DNA from: Undaria pinnatifida
Taxonomy: Eukaryota > Sar > Phaeophyceae > Laminariales > Alariaceae
DNA: 64,000 nucleotides
Assembly (NCBI GenBank): GCA_012845835.1
Contig: JABAKD010000019.1
Location: forward strand, 11,155,344-11,219,343
Direction: 5' to 3'
The notes beneath the pieces were generated by a model. It did not search any database. It worked only from the letters and a program-made list of their open reading frames with translations, and was not told where the DNA came from. The translations under genes were made by a program, and so were the position numbers. The first letter of the stretch is position 1. Each line of letters starts with the position of its first letter. Positions 1 to 10,900 of the stretch are shown one piece after another.

Positions 1-1
1 G

Positions 2-178
2 CGGCCGCCACTCTCAATTGTTGACGCAGCGACTACATCTACCGCCGGTGCCGCAGCTGCTCCCGCAAAGGTTGGCCCCACCTGGCGGCAGGGCCCGTGC
101 CTTCATCCAGAACCAGAACCAGCGCTGGTTTTAAAACTTGAAATAAGCTCCCGATTTATGCCAGTTTTGCGCGGATAA
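2..178 (+). CDS. possible 3' end of an unrecognised gene, cut by the window edge
   Basis: One frame is open from the first bases to a TAA at 176-178, giving about 58 residues rich in Ala and Pro, with a Pro-Glu-Pro-Glu-Pro stretch near residue 36. There is no start codon, so it would be the end of a gene or a terminal exon beginning outside the window. I recognise no family. The window opens on a NotI octamer, which may be chance. Weak evidence: only open frame length and composition. Confidence 0.22.
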   Translation, partial: RPPLSIVDAATTSTAGAAAAPAKVGPTWRQGPCLHPEPEPALVLKLEISSRFMPVLRG

Positions 179-398
179 TAAGCTCGACTTATGCTCGCTC
201 TTTGTTCCATATCTAGCTTGGTTTCAGTTCGATAAAAGCATGTTTGCTCCTCTTACACTCTCACTCGTTGGGCATCCTTGCTTGTCGTCGACAAGCTCGT
301 GAAACGTGGGTTCTTTGGCATTTTTTTTTTTTTCTACAAGCCATGGCACATGACTGGTGCAGGTGTGTCAGTGCTGTAAAAATCTTGCGTTGACACAC

Positions 399-672
399 CA
401 AATCTTGCGTGCGTACGCGGGGATAGGGGATGCAGAAACCCAATCCCCGGGGATGTTGTGGAAACCCGGGGACTTGCCTTAAGTGTGCCCAAGGCCAAAA
501 ATGTTTAAAAGGCTTGCCACGTGCGACACACTTCACGGATCGCGCCCAAACCTCCGGCAACGTGAGCCCGACGGTCGAATTGTGCCCACCCCACCCGACG
601 TTTCGGACAAAGGTGCGAGCACGAAGAGATGTGCCCGAAGGAACAAAAAAATCACAATTGTACATATAGACG
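399..672 (+). repeat. dispersed ~275-bp repeat, inverted copy at 63331-63607
   Basis: This segment matches the reverse complement of 63331-63607 with only scattered changes. Shared landmarks are the CCCCGGGGAT palindromic block, the Lys/Arg-type stretch around CGATCGCG-like GATCGCGCCCAAACC, and the A-run after CCCGAAGG. Short open frames across it are not consistent between copies, so it looks non-coding. It carries no recognisable terminal repeats. Confidence 0.7.
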
Positions 673-723
673 TTTTTTTTAAAACACTGACGATTCGCAT
701 TTCTCCCTCTAGTGCTCAATGAC

Positions 724-930
724 GGTGACATTGCATGACCACATCACCTCGCATGTTGTATTTGGCAATACGTATCTCTAGCTTATAATTAGCGATGTCA
801 GAAAATAATGGTAACTACATGATGGCGGTGACAGTGCATGACCACATCACCTCGCCTGTTGTATTTGGCGATACGTATCTCTTTCTTATAATTGGCGATG
901 TCAGAAAATAATGGTAACTACAAACATTCT
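724..930 (+). repeat. tandem duplication, two units of ~103 bp
   Basis: The blocks starting at GGTGACATTGCATG (724) and GGTGACAGTGCATG (827) repeat the same ~103 bp, ending GGTAACTAC. A handful of substitutions separate them. No coding potential is seen. Confidence 0.85.
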
Positions 931-932
931 AG

Positions 933-2225
933 CTTTCGATACATGTGCAATAACAAATTATGAACATTTAACACGTTGTTTACTACAGGGTTGCATGCTG
1001 CATCTAACATCAAACCTTCAAGAATAGTAAACAATACCAGGCAGACGATATAAAGGGATGTCTTCTTGCTACAACCGTCACATTTGTTCCCCTTAAGGAT
1101 TTATAGCTTCCGCGCACATACTGAAATGTCCCGCCTCCCCTCCCCCCCCCCCCCTCCCCATCCGCCGATCCCTCTTGTTAAAAAAACCCCACCCCTTCCC
1201 CCCCCCCTCCCCGATCCCTCCCTCCCCCCCCTCTCCTTTTTTTTTTTCTTTTTTGTCCGCCTAGTTTGTTCAAACGCCCCACTTGCAATCGAAATCGGCC
1301 AGAGAAATAAACACCTCTACGCAGATGATATCACGTCATTATTTTTCCAACCATCCATGACGTAGTTTTCATTAATCCCCCCTCCCCCCCTCCAACGCCC
1401 CCTCCTTCCCCACGCCCCGCACGATCGCCTAGACCCTGCACCGCGGGTATAACAAGCCCCTACATATCTTTGATCTCACAGCCGGAGTGTATTTGAATAT
1501 TATATGTGGAACCTCCCAACCCCCCCCCCCCCCCCCCCCCCCCCCCACCTCCCCGCCCGCACCCCCCACCTCCCCACCCCCCCACCCTATCCCACCCCCA
1601 CCCCCTCGAATACTCCGCCCTCTACTCACTGATTGTACGAGTAACAGGATATATATGATAAACTGATGCATTCTTTCCACGCACAGATTGAGCTGCCCCA
1701 CCCACCCCACCCCCGCCCCAACCCCCCCCTCCCATGATGAACTCGTGTTTTTTTTTCCCCCCAAAACTATCAGATTTATCCCCTTGAAGGATTTAAAAAT
1801 TCCACGCACAATTTCCCCGCCCGTCCACCCCCCCCCCCCCCCCCCGCCTTCCCCCCCCCCCTCCAACCCCGCCCCTTTCGATCAAAACCAGGCCCCCACG
1901 TCCTTCAAGACTCCGCCCTCCCCTCACCGGTTATTCGACTTACAGAATTCACTTGATAAACGGATGCATTTCGTTCCACAGCTGTCCGATTTTGTCCCCC
2001 TCACAAACGGGTTATATAGTTTCCGCGCACAGACTGACTAACATCACCCTGCTGACCCTGATAGCTACACTGTCGTAGTTGTAAGGGGAGTCGCCGACCT
2101 ATATCCTTAATGAGGACACACAACCCGTAATACGCGCGATTGGGGTATTACACACAGCTTGCAAAGATGAGTTTCGACAAAATCTTCGATCTCACAGCTG
2201 GAGTGTATTTTCATTTTTTATAATA
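933..2225 (+). repeat. C-rich modular repeat family, copy 1
   Basis: The block contains several imperfect modules, each roughly a TTTGTCCCCTT.AAGGA/GGGTTTATAGTTTCCGCGCACA core, joined by long C-rich, purine-poor linkers including a ~28-C run near 1520. It ends in the sequence GCAAAGATGAGTTTCGAC and a T/A-rich tail after GATCTCACAGCTGGAGTG. The same order recurs at 25.5, 30.0, 33.5 (minus), 50.6 (minus), 51.5, 56.1 and 63.96 kb. Poly-proline and poly-glycine reading frames here are shadows of the C runs, not genes. Confidence 0.8.
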
Positions 2226-3131
2226 TATACAGCACAGCAGTGCGCACAGTGCCTTGCTGCCTTTTCCATATCACCGCACCACCATTGGAAAACTTGCTTG
2301 AAGTCTCTACTCGATACTCGACAGCAAAAACAGAGCTAGCGGGCTAGTGCCAAACAGAGCGGACTACCCAGCACTCCCGCACCCCGCACGACGCAATGCT
2401 ACTTTCCCTGCCCCCTGTTGTACTGGAGAAGAGCGGATGCTGCAATGCGGTCACTGAAGCTAGACTCCTGCCTCTCGTCCATACAAGCGCGCAGAATAGA
2501 AAATACGCCTTTCATGAACGCGGAGGATGGCTGAATCAGCGCGATGTCCTTTGCAACATCATAACAACGCGGCAGCTTAAGCCTATTGTCATTCCAGAAT
2601 CGCCACAGATCGTCCGAGCTTGCCGAGCTCGTCTCAAGGCTGTCGTCAGAGGTGAGCTAGAGCGCTCACACTCCTCAGAAGGGACCCTCGTGCTTGCCAT
2701 CGCTGCAAGATCGCAAAATCGGAAGATCGGCTACGCAGCTGCGTCCCTTGCGCTCTCCGCTTTTTTTGGGCTTGCGTGGGCGTGTGGGCGCGCGCGCGTG
2801 AGTGTGTGCGTGTTTATGTGTTCTTATGTAGGACCGTCGAATATCGCGATAAACAGAGCCGACAATAAGTAGGTGTAATTAAGCCTCGTGAATTTGTATC
2901 ATTACCGTGCGGCCACCCATTTGGCGTCCCCTACGTGCTGCCAAGACAACCAGACGCACATATATTGCACATAAACACCCGAAATGGGGGCGGGCATCAC
3001 CACCTTATGCTTGATTTATGCTCGACTTCCCTTGTTATTTTATGCTCTCACATAATAAGCTATTTGGCATGTTGGCTATGCTCCGTCGGACATATGCTTT
3101 TCCATAAATAAGCTCTAAAAGCCAATAGACC
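2226..3131. other. unassigned stretch with one unrecognised ORF
   Basis: A plus-strand ORF from 2396 to 2872 encodes 158 residues, starting MLLSLPPVVLEKSG and ending with a Cys/Val-rich segment encoded by a GTGTGTGCG-like low-complexity tract. I recognise no domain. The rest, 2873-3131, is AT-richer and shows nothing recognisable. Confidence 0.3.
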
Positions 3132-3479
3132 TAAAACTATATACCTAGACCTCGCCCCCCTCGGACGTCTCGCTCGGCATATCCTCCCCCCTCTCAGCCC
3201 TTCTCAGCCCGTAATAATTGCCGAAAAGAAAATTAGTTGCTGGGGAAAAAAACCGTCCCGAAGTTCCTTGCCTTCCTTGCTTTCCCTAGTCTCATTCTTA
3301 CTTAGCTCTCATTCTCTGATCTTTACTGCTTGCTCTCTGATATTTTTATTTTGCTTTTTCAGCAACTTCTTTTTTGTACTTTTATTTGAAGTTGGCCAAT
3401 TGCTGGCTGTTGAGAGGGAATTGCCGTTGACGGCTGCAAACAATTTGAATTTGAAATTTGCCGGATCGGCAATAACAAT

Positions 3480-3870
3480 TTGAAGTTGAAATTTGCGAAG
3501 CGGACCAAGGCTAGTGCGGGAGGAGGCTCCGCCAACAGTGGGGGTGGTGGAGGTTCAGGATCAGGCGTGTGGAAGCTGGTCGGGCAAGAACGGGACTCAG
3601 CTTCTTCTGGCAATCCTGATTGGCCGTGCCCGAGCAAGGGTTGTGACGGCTTCCTCATCGCACGAAAAAAGGAAAACAGGAGTTCCCAGCACGCTGTCTG
3701 CGACACCTGCAGGAGTGACGAGCCTTCCACGTGCCAAGCTTTTCATAACCTTAACAAGAAGCACTGGGGAAGCGGCGACAACCCTCGTGTGTGTGACTGA
3801 TGTGACGCGGACACCTGTGATTCACCTTCGATCGGCGTCCCTAACGAAGGAGCTGAGAGCTTGACGAAAC
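3480..3870 (+). pseudogene. zinc-finger protein, exon 1 (copy 1), interrupted by an in-frame UGA
   Basis: The frame encodes a Gly/Ser-rich linker, then a Cys cluster: CPSKGCDG (CX4C), VCDTC (CX2C), STC, and VCD followed by an in-frame TGA at 3798-3800. Beyond it the frame continues CDADTCDSP to a GTGAGT donor at 3871. Copy 2 shows the ancestral codon was TGG, since its DNA reads GACTTGG there with one extra T. A paralogue at 31 kb keeps the same Cys spacing, so this is a real zinc-binding family that I cannot name. No ATG precedes the finger in this frame after a TGA near 3411, so the true start is a lost ATG, a TTG at 3480, or an upstream exon. The phase into exon 2 does not fit perfectly, another sign of decay. 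Confidence 0.5.
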
Positions 3871-4915
3871 GTGAGTTACATTTCTGTTGTTGTGCTGTGA
3901 TTTCTTTTTCATGCGTACAAACACACTTTTGCATGTACGAGTATGATACGTGTACGGGGCAGTCCCGTCATCGCGGTGTAAGCGGGAATTGTACAAGTAC
4001 TCAGGTCTACGAGTAGACCTATGCAGTGACGCTGTGTGATGCGATTTCTTTTTCATACGTACAGCCAAACACACTTACTTCATGTATGTACGACTACGAG
4101 TACGGGGCAGTCCCGTCATCGGGGTAAGCGGGGGTTGGACAAGTGGTCCATGCAGTGACGCTTTGTGCTGTGATATAAACACACGTTTCGGATGTACGAC
4201 CACGACTACGTGGTATCTATACACGTAAGACGCAATGAAAACGGGCAAGTCTCATCACGGGGGTCAGCCAGGGTTGTAAAAATGGTCCATGCAGTGATAA
4301 ATAACACAGCAGCATGATACCTCAGCAACAGTCGCAGTACACACTGGAGGTTGATATATAGCAGTAAACAGAAGCTGAAGTTAACCTGGGTGATGCTGGA
4401 GAGCAGTCCCGTGATTGGGGTTAGCGAGTTGTTCATGTAGTGACGCGGTGTACTACTACTGTTACCCATTTTTCATACAACCACATGAACTCTTTGTATT
4501 AACGAGTACAAGTAGGGTGCGCAACCTCTTCAGGAATCGCAGTACACGTCGGTCGTAATAGTGTTGATAGCAGCAGTAATAGAGTAGTACCGAACAATAT
4601 ATACAGCAGGTACTGTCTCTTACCCTTCGTTGTCGGTATTCCGCCGGTAGGCCTTATATAGCAGTATACCGGGGCTTACGCTTACCAGTTGCGACTGTGA
4701 ATCCCGTTCGTTCCTGTCCCAGTGGTGGTTTCATAGGTGTTAGCAACGTTGTGGTACCAGGCAGGGCTTTGCCCATAAACGACCGCTTTCATTACAACAG
4801 TGTTAAATTGTACGACTTCCTTTCCAACTTTGGAAATCGACGACAGCTACGTGGCCTTACTATTTTGAACATTCACTGAACGCAAGGTATTCCCATCCGT
4901 TGTTGTCGTTTGCAG
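3871..4915 (+). repeat. intron with diverged tandem repeats of ~140 bp
   Basis: Units sharing GGGCAGTCCCGTCATCGGGG, a downstream CATGCAGTGACGC and CGTACGACTACGAG-like blocks recur at about 3957, 4103, 4240 and 4400. The region lies between a GTGAGT donor at 3871 and a TTTGCAG acceptor at 4911-4915. Copy 2 has an additional unit near 20119. Confidence 0.6.
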
Positions 4916-5083
4916 AAGCCCTGCGAAGCAGCCGCCGAGGGCCGCCAAGTCGGCGAGGACATAAACACGAAGTGCACCGGTGACATCAAGGTCGGTGACC
5001 TCCTGAAGAAGGCAGGCGACCACTTGCTCGATATACATCCCGCATTCCATTCCCACGGTGCCACGAGGGCGTTGGACATCGAG
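4916..5083 (+). CDS. exon 2 of the duplicated zinc-finger gene (copy 1)
   Basis: A 168-bp block follows a TTTGCAG acceptor and ends at GAG before GTACGT. It is open for 56 codons in phase 0, beginning KPCEAAAEGRQ and including NTKCTGD and a Leu/Lys helix-like LLKKAGDHLLD. The copy 2 exon differs only at a synonymous third position (GGT/GGC). No domain is recognised; charged composition and two Cys are the main traits. Confidence 0.5.
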
Positions 5084-5319
5084 GTACGTTCTACTCTTAT
5101 CTTGCGTCCTGTGTGTCACGAGTCGAGGCATCCATGTCTCTTGCTCAAGACTAGGGGGTGGCGTGCGGATATAGTCTATGAAGTGCGGCTCTTTTTCCAA
5201 GTACCAAGAGCAAGTACAACAATACCACAACAATTACTAACAGCGAAAGGAGCTCCAATAATTTGGATGGTTACGACGTCTGCTGGAGAGAAGTACGAAT
5301 ACTTTTTTACACATACTTA

Positions 5320-5688
5320 TGTTATAAGGCTTAGTTTGGGTAAGCTATTGGTTAACCTGTGCAAGTGGTCAAACGGACTAATACCCCACTAATACCTTAA
5401 CAAATGGCGTCGTCGACAGACCATGGTTTTTTGGGTCGTGGGTTCGATCCCCACATCCACCATAATAAACTTTTTCAGATTTTCCCATGGCGAACTTGAA
5501 AAATACTCTCCCCGGTTTACCCAGGAAATGAAACGGCTTGGATAAATGACAGGTCCGCCCGTATATCCGGCCGACCTTCTATCCCGCCGTTTAAGGGGGG
5601 GAGAGTGTTATAAGGCTTAGTTTGGGTAAGCTATTGGTTAACCTGTGCAAGTGGTCAAACGGACTAATACCCCACTAATTCCTTGACT
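5320..5688 (+). mobile_element. TRIM (terminal-repeat retrotransposon in miniature), family A, copy 1
   Basis: Two 83-bp direct LTRs (5320-5402 and 5606-5688) start TGTTATAAGG; the left one ends CCTTAACA, so the termini form a short TGTTA/TAACA inverted repeat. Two bases after the left LTR is a primer-binding site, TGGCGTCGTCGACAG at 5405. A purine tract AAGGGGGGGAGAG precedes the right LTR. The target site CTTA is duplicated on both sides (5316-5319, 5689-5692, with one extra CTTA on the right). Copy 2 of the segmental duplication has the empty site at about 21581-21597. It has no coding capacity and lies in the intron between exons 2 and 3 of the zinc-finger gene. Confidence 0.88.
5366..5462 (+). 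other. tRNA-like Pol III boxes inside the TRIM
   Basis: TGGTCAAACGG (5366-5376) in the LTR fits the A-box consensus. GGTTCGATCCC (5441-5451) fits the B-box and sits in a T-arm-like hairpin with a perfect 5-bp stem, GTGGG/CCCAC. Spacing of about 65 bp is longer than in ordinary tRNAs and no complete acceptor stem is visible, so this is tRNA-derived rather than a functional tRNA gene. The same boxes are kept in the copy at 54.6 kb. Confidence 0.5.
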
Positions 5689-5734
5689 CTTACTTATCGA
5701 CGTTCTCCCGCCGTGCTTCAACGTTTGTGGACAG

Positions 5735-5839
5735 ATCCACAAGACCATCGACGAAAAACAAGAGTGCAAGGTGCTGGGTACCTCCGCTGAGGAGGAAGAG
5801 TCCAAGCAAGCCTGCATGCTCCTTCGGAAGCAATGCTGA
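5735..5839 (+). CDS. terminal exon 3 of the duplicated zinc-finger gene (copy 1)
   Basis: The block follows a GTGGACAG acceptor at 5734 and is open for 34 codons to TGA at 5837-5839, in phase 0 with exon 2. It encodes an acidic stretch (SAEEEESKQ) with three Cys, ending RKQC. Copy 2 has two replacement changes (Thr to Ile, Glu to Lys) and one synonymous change. Function unknown. Confidence 0.5.
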   Translation: MHKTIDEKQECKVLGTSAEEEESKQACMLLRKQC

Positions 5840-6474
5840 CAGCACGTTCTTTATAGAACGTTAAGTTGTGGTTTATTATACCAGCATCGTTTTTTGAGAA
5901 CTATGACTAAATGCGTGCTCTTCGTCTTTCAGGAATACAAATGTACTTCACATGTTTGCGGTGTGTGCGTTCAAGTTCCTGCTTCCAGCATGTTTTTTTT
6001 GGCGCTGCGCTCCTTTACATCTTAAGTTGTAGTTTTCCTGTCTCTATCCTTGACAAGCGCGTGCCTGGTGTTTATGCACTGCGATAATTTATTATTGATG
6101 ATCGACTTAGAGAGAGAGCTATTAATAAGTGTACAGGACCTAGGTGCTACCTGAGAGGTGGAAGGATATGCCAAGCAAGTCCTCCGATGTGCCCATCATG
6201 GATTGGGCGAATGGATGATAATAACAAACTCATAATCATAATCGTCTCTATCCTGTACCGTTGTACTATATATGGACCTCTTGGCATTTTCAAGTCGCCA
6301 GTTGCGCCATTTGTGCTTCTTTTCCGCCTTTCTACTGAATGTCTATTCCTCCTTCCGCAAGCGTAGCGGGCGGCGCCCAGCCGCCCGCGAGCGAAGCCCT
6401 TGTATAGTCCACGCAAAAATATATGCTAGCTTATTGGGTCAAAGGCCCTATCACTTCCTCACGCGCTACACTCT
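5840..6474. other. 3' flank of the zinc-finger gene and a GC-rich hairpin
   Basis: This stretch is non-coding 3' sequence. It contains a foldback at about 6367-6389 (GCGGGCGGC/GCCGCCCGC, 9-bp perfect stem) that is also present in copy 2. The last 65 bp separate the duplication end from the gypsy target site CTCT at 6471-6474. Confidence 0.5.
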
Positions 6475-7147
6475 TCTTGGGATAAGAGACCTTGGTAGTC
6501 TCCTTCGCCCTTGAGACTGATGGGGATGCCTTCAGATGTTTAGTTGGTTCGGAAAGACGTAGGCAGTGGTCCGGTTCAAGGAGGTGAAAGAAGTGGAAAA
6601 AGTGTTTTATTATCCTCAGCCTGGTGGGAAACAAGGCGGAAACCGAGCACTGAAGTGGTGGGGCTCGTGTCGCTCCCCACTATCTACGCCCGTCTGCTCG
6701 GGACGATCTACTACTATGTTCCCGTACGATGATTGACAGGATGATCTCCCCGCTGTCAGCTATTGCTAGCACTTTTCATACGCTTTGCAAGCACTCAAGT
6801 AATGGGACTCGAGCAGTTCCCCAAATATCTGCCTACGTCTGCACTCAATCATCACTCAACTACAGCAGTAGTATGTTCCTGTGCGATGGCTGCTATGATT
6901 GCCTACCAGTATGTCCCTAGTAGTGGTCTTTTACGCTACACTACGAAGTCGTCTCTACTCCTGTGTCTGGTCCTACAGCAGTAGTCCTACGGCAGTACAC
7001 GTTAGCTTCTCTTACCGCATCTGGCCGGCCAGCGTCAGTCTCCATGTGGCCCCCGGTGGCCATGGTCTGCTTACTGGAGACTGCCCCATCCCCCAGTCCC
7101 GAACTCCCAACTGCCTCGCAATTGTGCTGAAACCCAATCTCACCACA
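6475..7147 (-). repeat. gypsy 3' LTR (long form)
   Basis: On the minus strand it begins TGTGGTGAGATTGGG and ends CTTATCCCAAGA. It includes a ~100-bp segment (about 6667-6767) that the 5' LTR lacks. Outside that segment only about three substitutions separate the LTRs, for example at the CTCAGCCTGG/CCCAGCCTGG site. Confidence 0.92.
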
Positions 7148-7980
7148 ATAGCCCACCCTGGTCCATCGTCGCCATATAAAGGGCGTGCGGTGGAACAACT
7201 CTCGTATATGAGATTGTGTTTCGCAGGGGCTACATCACTATAGTACCATTCGCAAAATCCGCCCGATTACTGGCTGCAACCCTCCCCAAAGCAATACCTC
7301 GTTAAATGTACTACTACAATTCTCGTATAGCCAAAATGCCGCCTTCGGCGTACCCCGATTGCGTAATTCCCAATCCCGGAAGAAGAAAAATCTGCCAAAT
7401 GTCCACCCTGGTCCACCGTTGCCTTATGGGGGCGTGTGGCGGGACAACTCTCGTACGTGAGGTTGCGTATCGCAGGGACTACTGGACGACCGTGATAAAC
7501 CCTGCCCTAAAAGCATGCCAGGAAAAATACACCGCTCCAATCCCACTAAGTATTGCAATTCTCGTAGACTAAAATTCTGTGTACCCTGCTTGCGTAACTG
7601 CGATTCGCGCCCCCCCTCCCGTGAGGTTAACCTGTAGCCTGGTCGTCCTACTACTCGAACCTCCAACCCTGCCCCTATTTCTGCTGGTATGGCAACCCCG
7701 CCCCTCCCGTAAGTTACCCTGCAGCCTGGTCATGTCCCGCTGTCCGCAGTCACCGCCCCCCCCCGCGACACCTCTAATCCAACGATGGTGTGTAGTTATT
7801 CGGGCTTCGCGTTCGCTGATGCACATGCCAGCACCAAGATCCTCGCTCCTCGCTAACGGTTGTTAGTGTCTCCTTCGATAAATGTACGTTGTATTGCTTC
7901 CCCAGGTCTAGCATCTTTATGGTATGCGGTAGACTTTTACTCTCCGCGTCCTCCGCTAGTCCCACCACTCGCGCCAGCTG
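7148..7980 (-). repeat. 3' non-coding region of the gypsy element with internal repeats
   Basis: Between the pol stop and the 3' LTR lie two diverged units of about 250 bp. Shared landmarks are CCCACCCTGGTCCA (about 7152 and 7404), ACAACTCTCGTA (about 7196 and 7444) and CAATTCTCGTA (about 7317 and 7556). The sequence beside the LTR, CAGGGTGGGCTAT on the minus strand, would be the polypurine tract, though it is interrupted by pyrimidines. Short frames here differ between units and are not genes. Confidence 0.6.
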
Positions 7981-10900
7981 CTATCCTGCGTGGGTCGTTT
8001 TGAAATAGATGTACGAACCAACGATGTCAGGTGAATACAGACTCGGCCGTGCTCGGACGTCACAGCACACCATATATCCGGTCGGTACATGTCTCTCGCC
8101 TTTTTCTCGGGCAATAGCTCGCTTAGCTACTTGAACTCTGTACCGGCGATATTTCGTGTTGTCCCCTCTGACTTGCACGGGTTCTCCCGCCCAGTATCTC
8201 ATCACCAAGTTTCCGTACTGCGTTAAATCCTCTTCGTGTTCCCATGTGGGGCGCTCTACCTCATCCCAGTACGTATAATATTGCACCGCAATTTTGCCGC
8301 CCAGCCCTCTCGTCAGTCGGTGTTTGCTTAGTTTTCGGGGCGTGACGCGGTGTGTGTCTAGCTCTGCGGTCACGTCATCAGTCGTCAGGTGGAACGGGGG
8401 TGATATCTCCGAGTATTTGTTTAGAACGTAGTTGCTCATGGCCCACGGCAAAAACCTCGGCGCAGTTTCTCCTCCGTGGGGGTTAAAGCATTTCTTACAC
8501 CGGTGTACCGACACGCGCGCATTTATCCCGCGATGACCGGGCTCATCAGCTTTAATGTCCGATAGTAGTAACTTCGGTCCCACTTCACGTCCATCAGCCA
8601 TTTTATCGGGCCCGACCAATAACACCTTGTACGGTCCTGTCCAACAGTTGGCTAGTTTACTGACCAGCGCGAACGCCTTCACGTTCGAGCTGCCTTCTGC
8701 CGGTTTTATTACGTGTTTCCCTCCTCCCGTGATAGTGCTGTGGTCGTCATACACCCATACCCAGTCTCCCGTTTCGAACCTCGTTTTGTTGTTCATAATT
8801 TGCTCGATCTCATCGTTTGCGGCTTGATGCTTCGCCTTTGTGAGCCGGTCCTCCTCCCTTACTAGGTTATACGCGCGCACCTGCCTATCCCGCATCAACC
8901 CCAAGTAGTCGAGGTGGTCTCTTTTCTCGCTCTGGTGACCTTTCACGCCACTACCTTCTAAGATCGTCATCGGCAACCGTGGATAACGCCCGATGTGTAC
9001 TTCATTGGGCGCCAAGCCTGTACCCCTGCTCACGTTGTTGTTGTGGGCTGCAATGGCGTGCAATAACATCTCGTCCCGATTCTTTTGGTCGTCTGCGATG
9101 AGATAGGCCAACATTTGGCACAGGGTGTGGTTCAACCTCTCCACCATGCCATTAGTTTGGGGGTGGTATGAGCTCGTGTACTTTTTTACGGACCCCAGCA
9201 TTTTGAAAACCCCCCCGCACACTACTGACACAAATTCCGTTCCGCGGTCAGATAAAAAGGTATGTGGGCACCCCCACCTCGGAATATAATCGTGTACTAA
9301 CCGTGCAGCACAACCTTCCGTAGTTTTCTCCTCTTTCGTAATCGCGTATGCCTCCGCGTGTCTGCTAAATAAATCCACCACTAGGAATACGTACGCATTA
9401 CCTTTAGCCGTGGTCGGCAAGGGTCCCAACAGGTCGAAAGCTACCATCTGTCCTGGTCTGTTCGGCAAGGGAAGGGATATCAGAGGCCACCGCACAGTTT
9501 GCCTCGTGCTTTTTCGGGCCTGGCAAGTATAGCATCTTCGAATCCACCACTTTACGCTCTCAGCCATGCCAATCCACCAATAAAATAGCTGTAACAGACC
9601 CAGAGTCACCTTTTCGCCCAGGTGTACTGCCTCCTTGTGCGCACAGTCCATCACCCATGGTCTCAGCAGCAGCGGCACGTAGGTCCGCACCGGCTCGTCT
9701 CCCAGCAACCTCTCGTATTGTCCGGGATGTCTGTTCGGACGATCCGCAGGGACACGCGACGGACGTCGGACGAGCAGTTTATCGGAGTTGGGAAGTTCCA
9801 TTAGTTCACCTTGCGCTACTAACCGTTTCACTTCCTGCACGTCCACTGTTGGGTTTAATCCGTCCCCGGTTATGTCGCTGCTCGGTGTGCCATTTGCTAA
9901 ACACGTCATTACTACCCGCGCAGTGTCATCCTTACCCTGTGCCGCCGCCCAATCTTTTACCGTTTTCTGGCATGGATTTTCCCCAAACTCGCATGCCGCT
10001 TCACTGTTAAATTCCTCCTCTGGGATTTCGAGTAGTCCGGCATCGATTTGACCCGCCTCGGCCCCTGCCCCGGCGCTATCGCCTCCTTCACCTGGATTTA
10101 TTACTGCCACGTCCTGCTTTGACCTTGAGCCTAGAAGCTCCCTTCCTTCCTTGGTCATTGGGCATGCGTGTAACATTAGGCCGGGTTCTAGTTGGCCGCG
10201 GACTACGGAACTCTCGTCGGGATAGGTCAGCGGGCTGTCGTCAGGTACCGCATACACTCGCGGACCCTCCGGTGGTCTCGTCTGGTTTTGCTTACATTTT
10301 CGGTCCCTCTGTAGCCGCTGCCACGACAGTCGCGCCTGCTCGTCCGTGGTTGGTGGCGCCGGTCGATGTTCCTTCTTCCCCCCCTCAGAATGGTCGCCCG
10401 CCGGCATTGCCAGCCCACCCAAGAATGTTCCCGCCCGTCCCCGTAACCGAGGCTGCACTCCGCTGGCACCTATAAAGTAAACGTCAATGTCCGTGGGGTC
10501 AGTCAGGCGTAGCTTAGCGTCGAGGGCGTCTTCTGTTGCCGGCAACGGCAGTCTAGACATGAGGTCCGCGTTCCCGTTCAATTTTCCTGGTCGGTACACT
10601 AACTTGTACGTGTATGCACTCAAGAAGTCATACCACCGTTGTACGCGGTTAACTTTCGTTGCGAGGCTCTCAAGGTTCTTTAGCGGTTGGTGGTCGCTTA
10701 TTACGACGAATGGTATACCGTAGAACAGTTGCCGGTTTTTCTTCACGGCCCATACTATGGCGGCACACTCAAGTTCTGTCGCGCTCCAATTTTTTTCGTT
10801 GGGAAGCGTTGCTCGGCTTAGGAAACAGATCGGACGTGTCGTGCCATCCCGCTGCTCCTGCTCGACCACGGCGCCCAGCCCGTCCACTGACGCATCCGTG

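Larger units (their letters stand above)
3132..6405 (+). repeat. 3-kb segmental duplication, copy 1
   Basis: The segment from TAAAACTATATACC to GCGAAGCCCTTGTA is repeated in direct orientation at 19237-22295 with only scattered substitutions. Copy 1 has an extra 369-bp TRIM plus duplicated target; copy 2 has one extra intronic tandem unit (~160-200 bp). The flanks of the two copies do not match, so only this block was duplicated. It carries the zinc-finger gene described below. Confidence 0.93.

Noticed and set aside
1-8. NotI site as a cloning-vector boundary
   Set aside because: The sequence continues as ordinary genomic DNA with no vector sequence; one 8-mer is not evidence.
1066-2041. 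Proline-rich and glycine-rich ORFs on both strands
   Set aside because: They are created by C/G runs of the modular repeat; the frames do not persist between copies.
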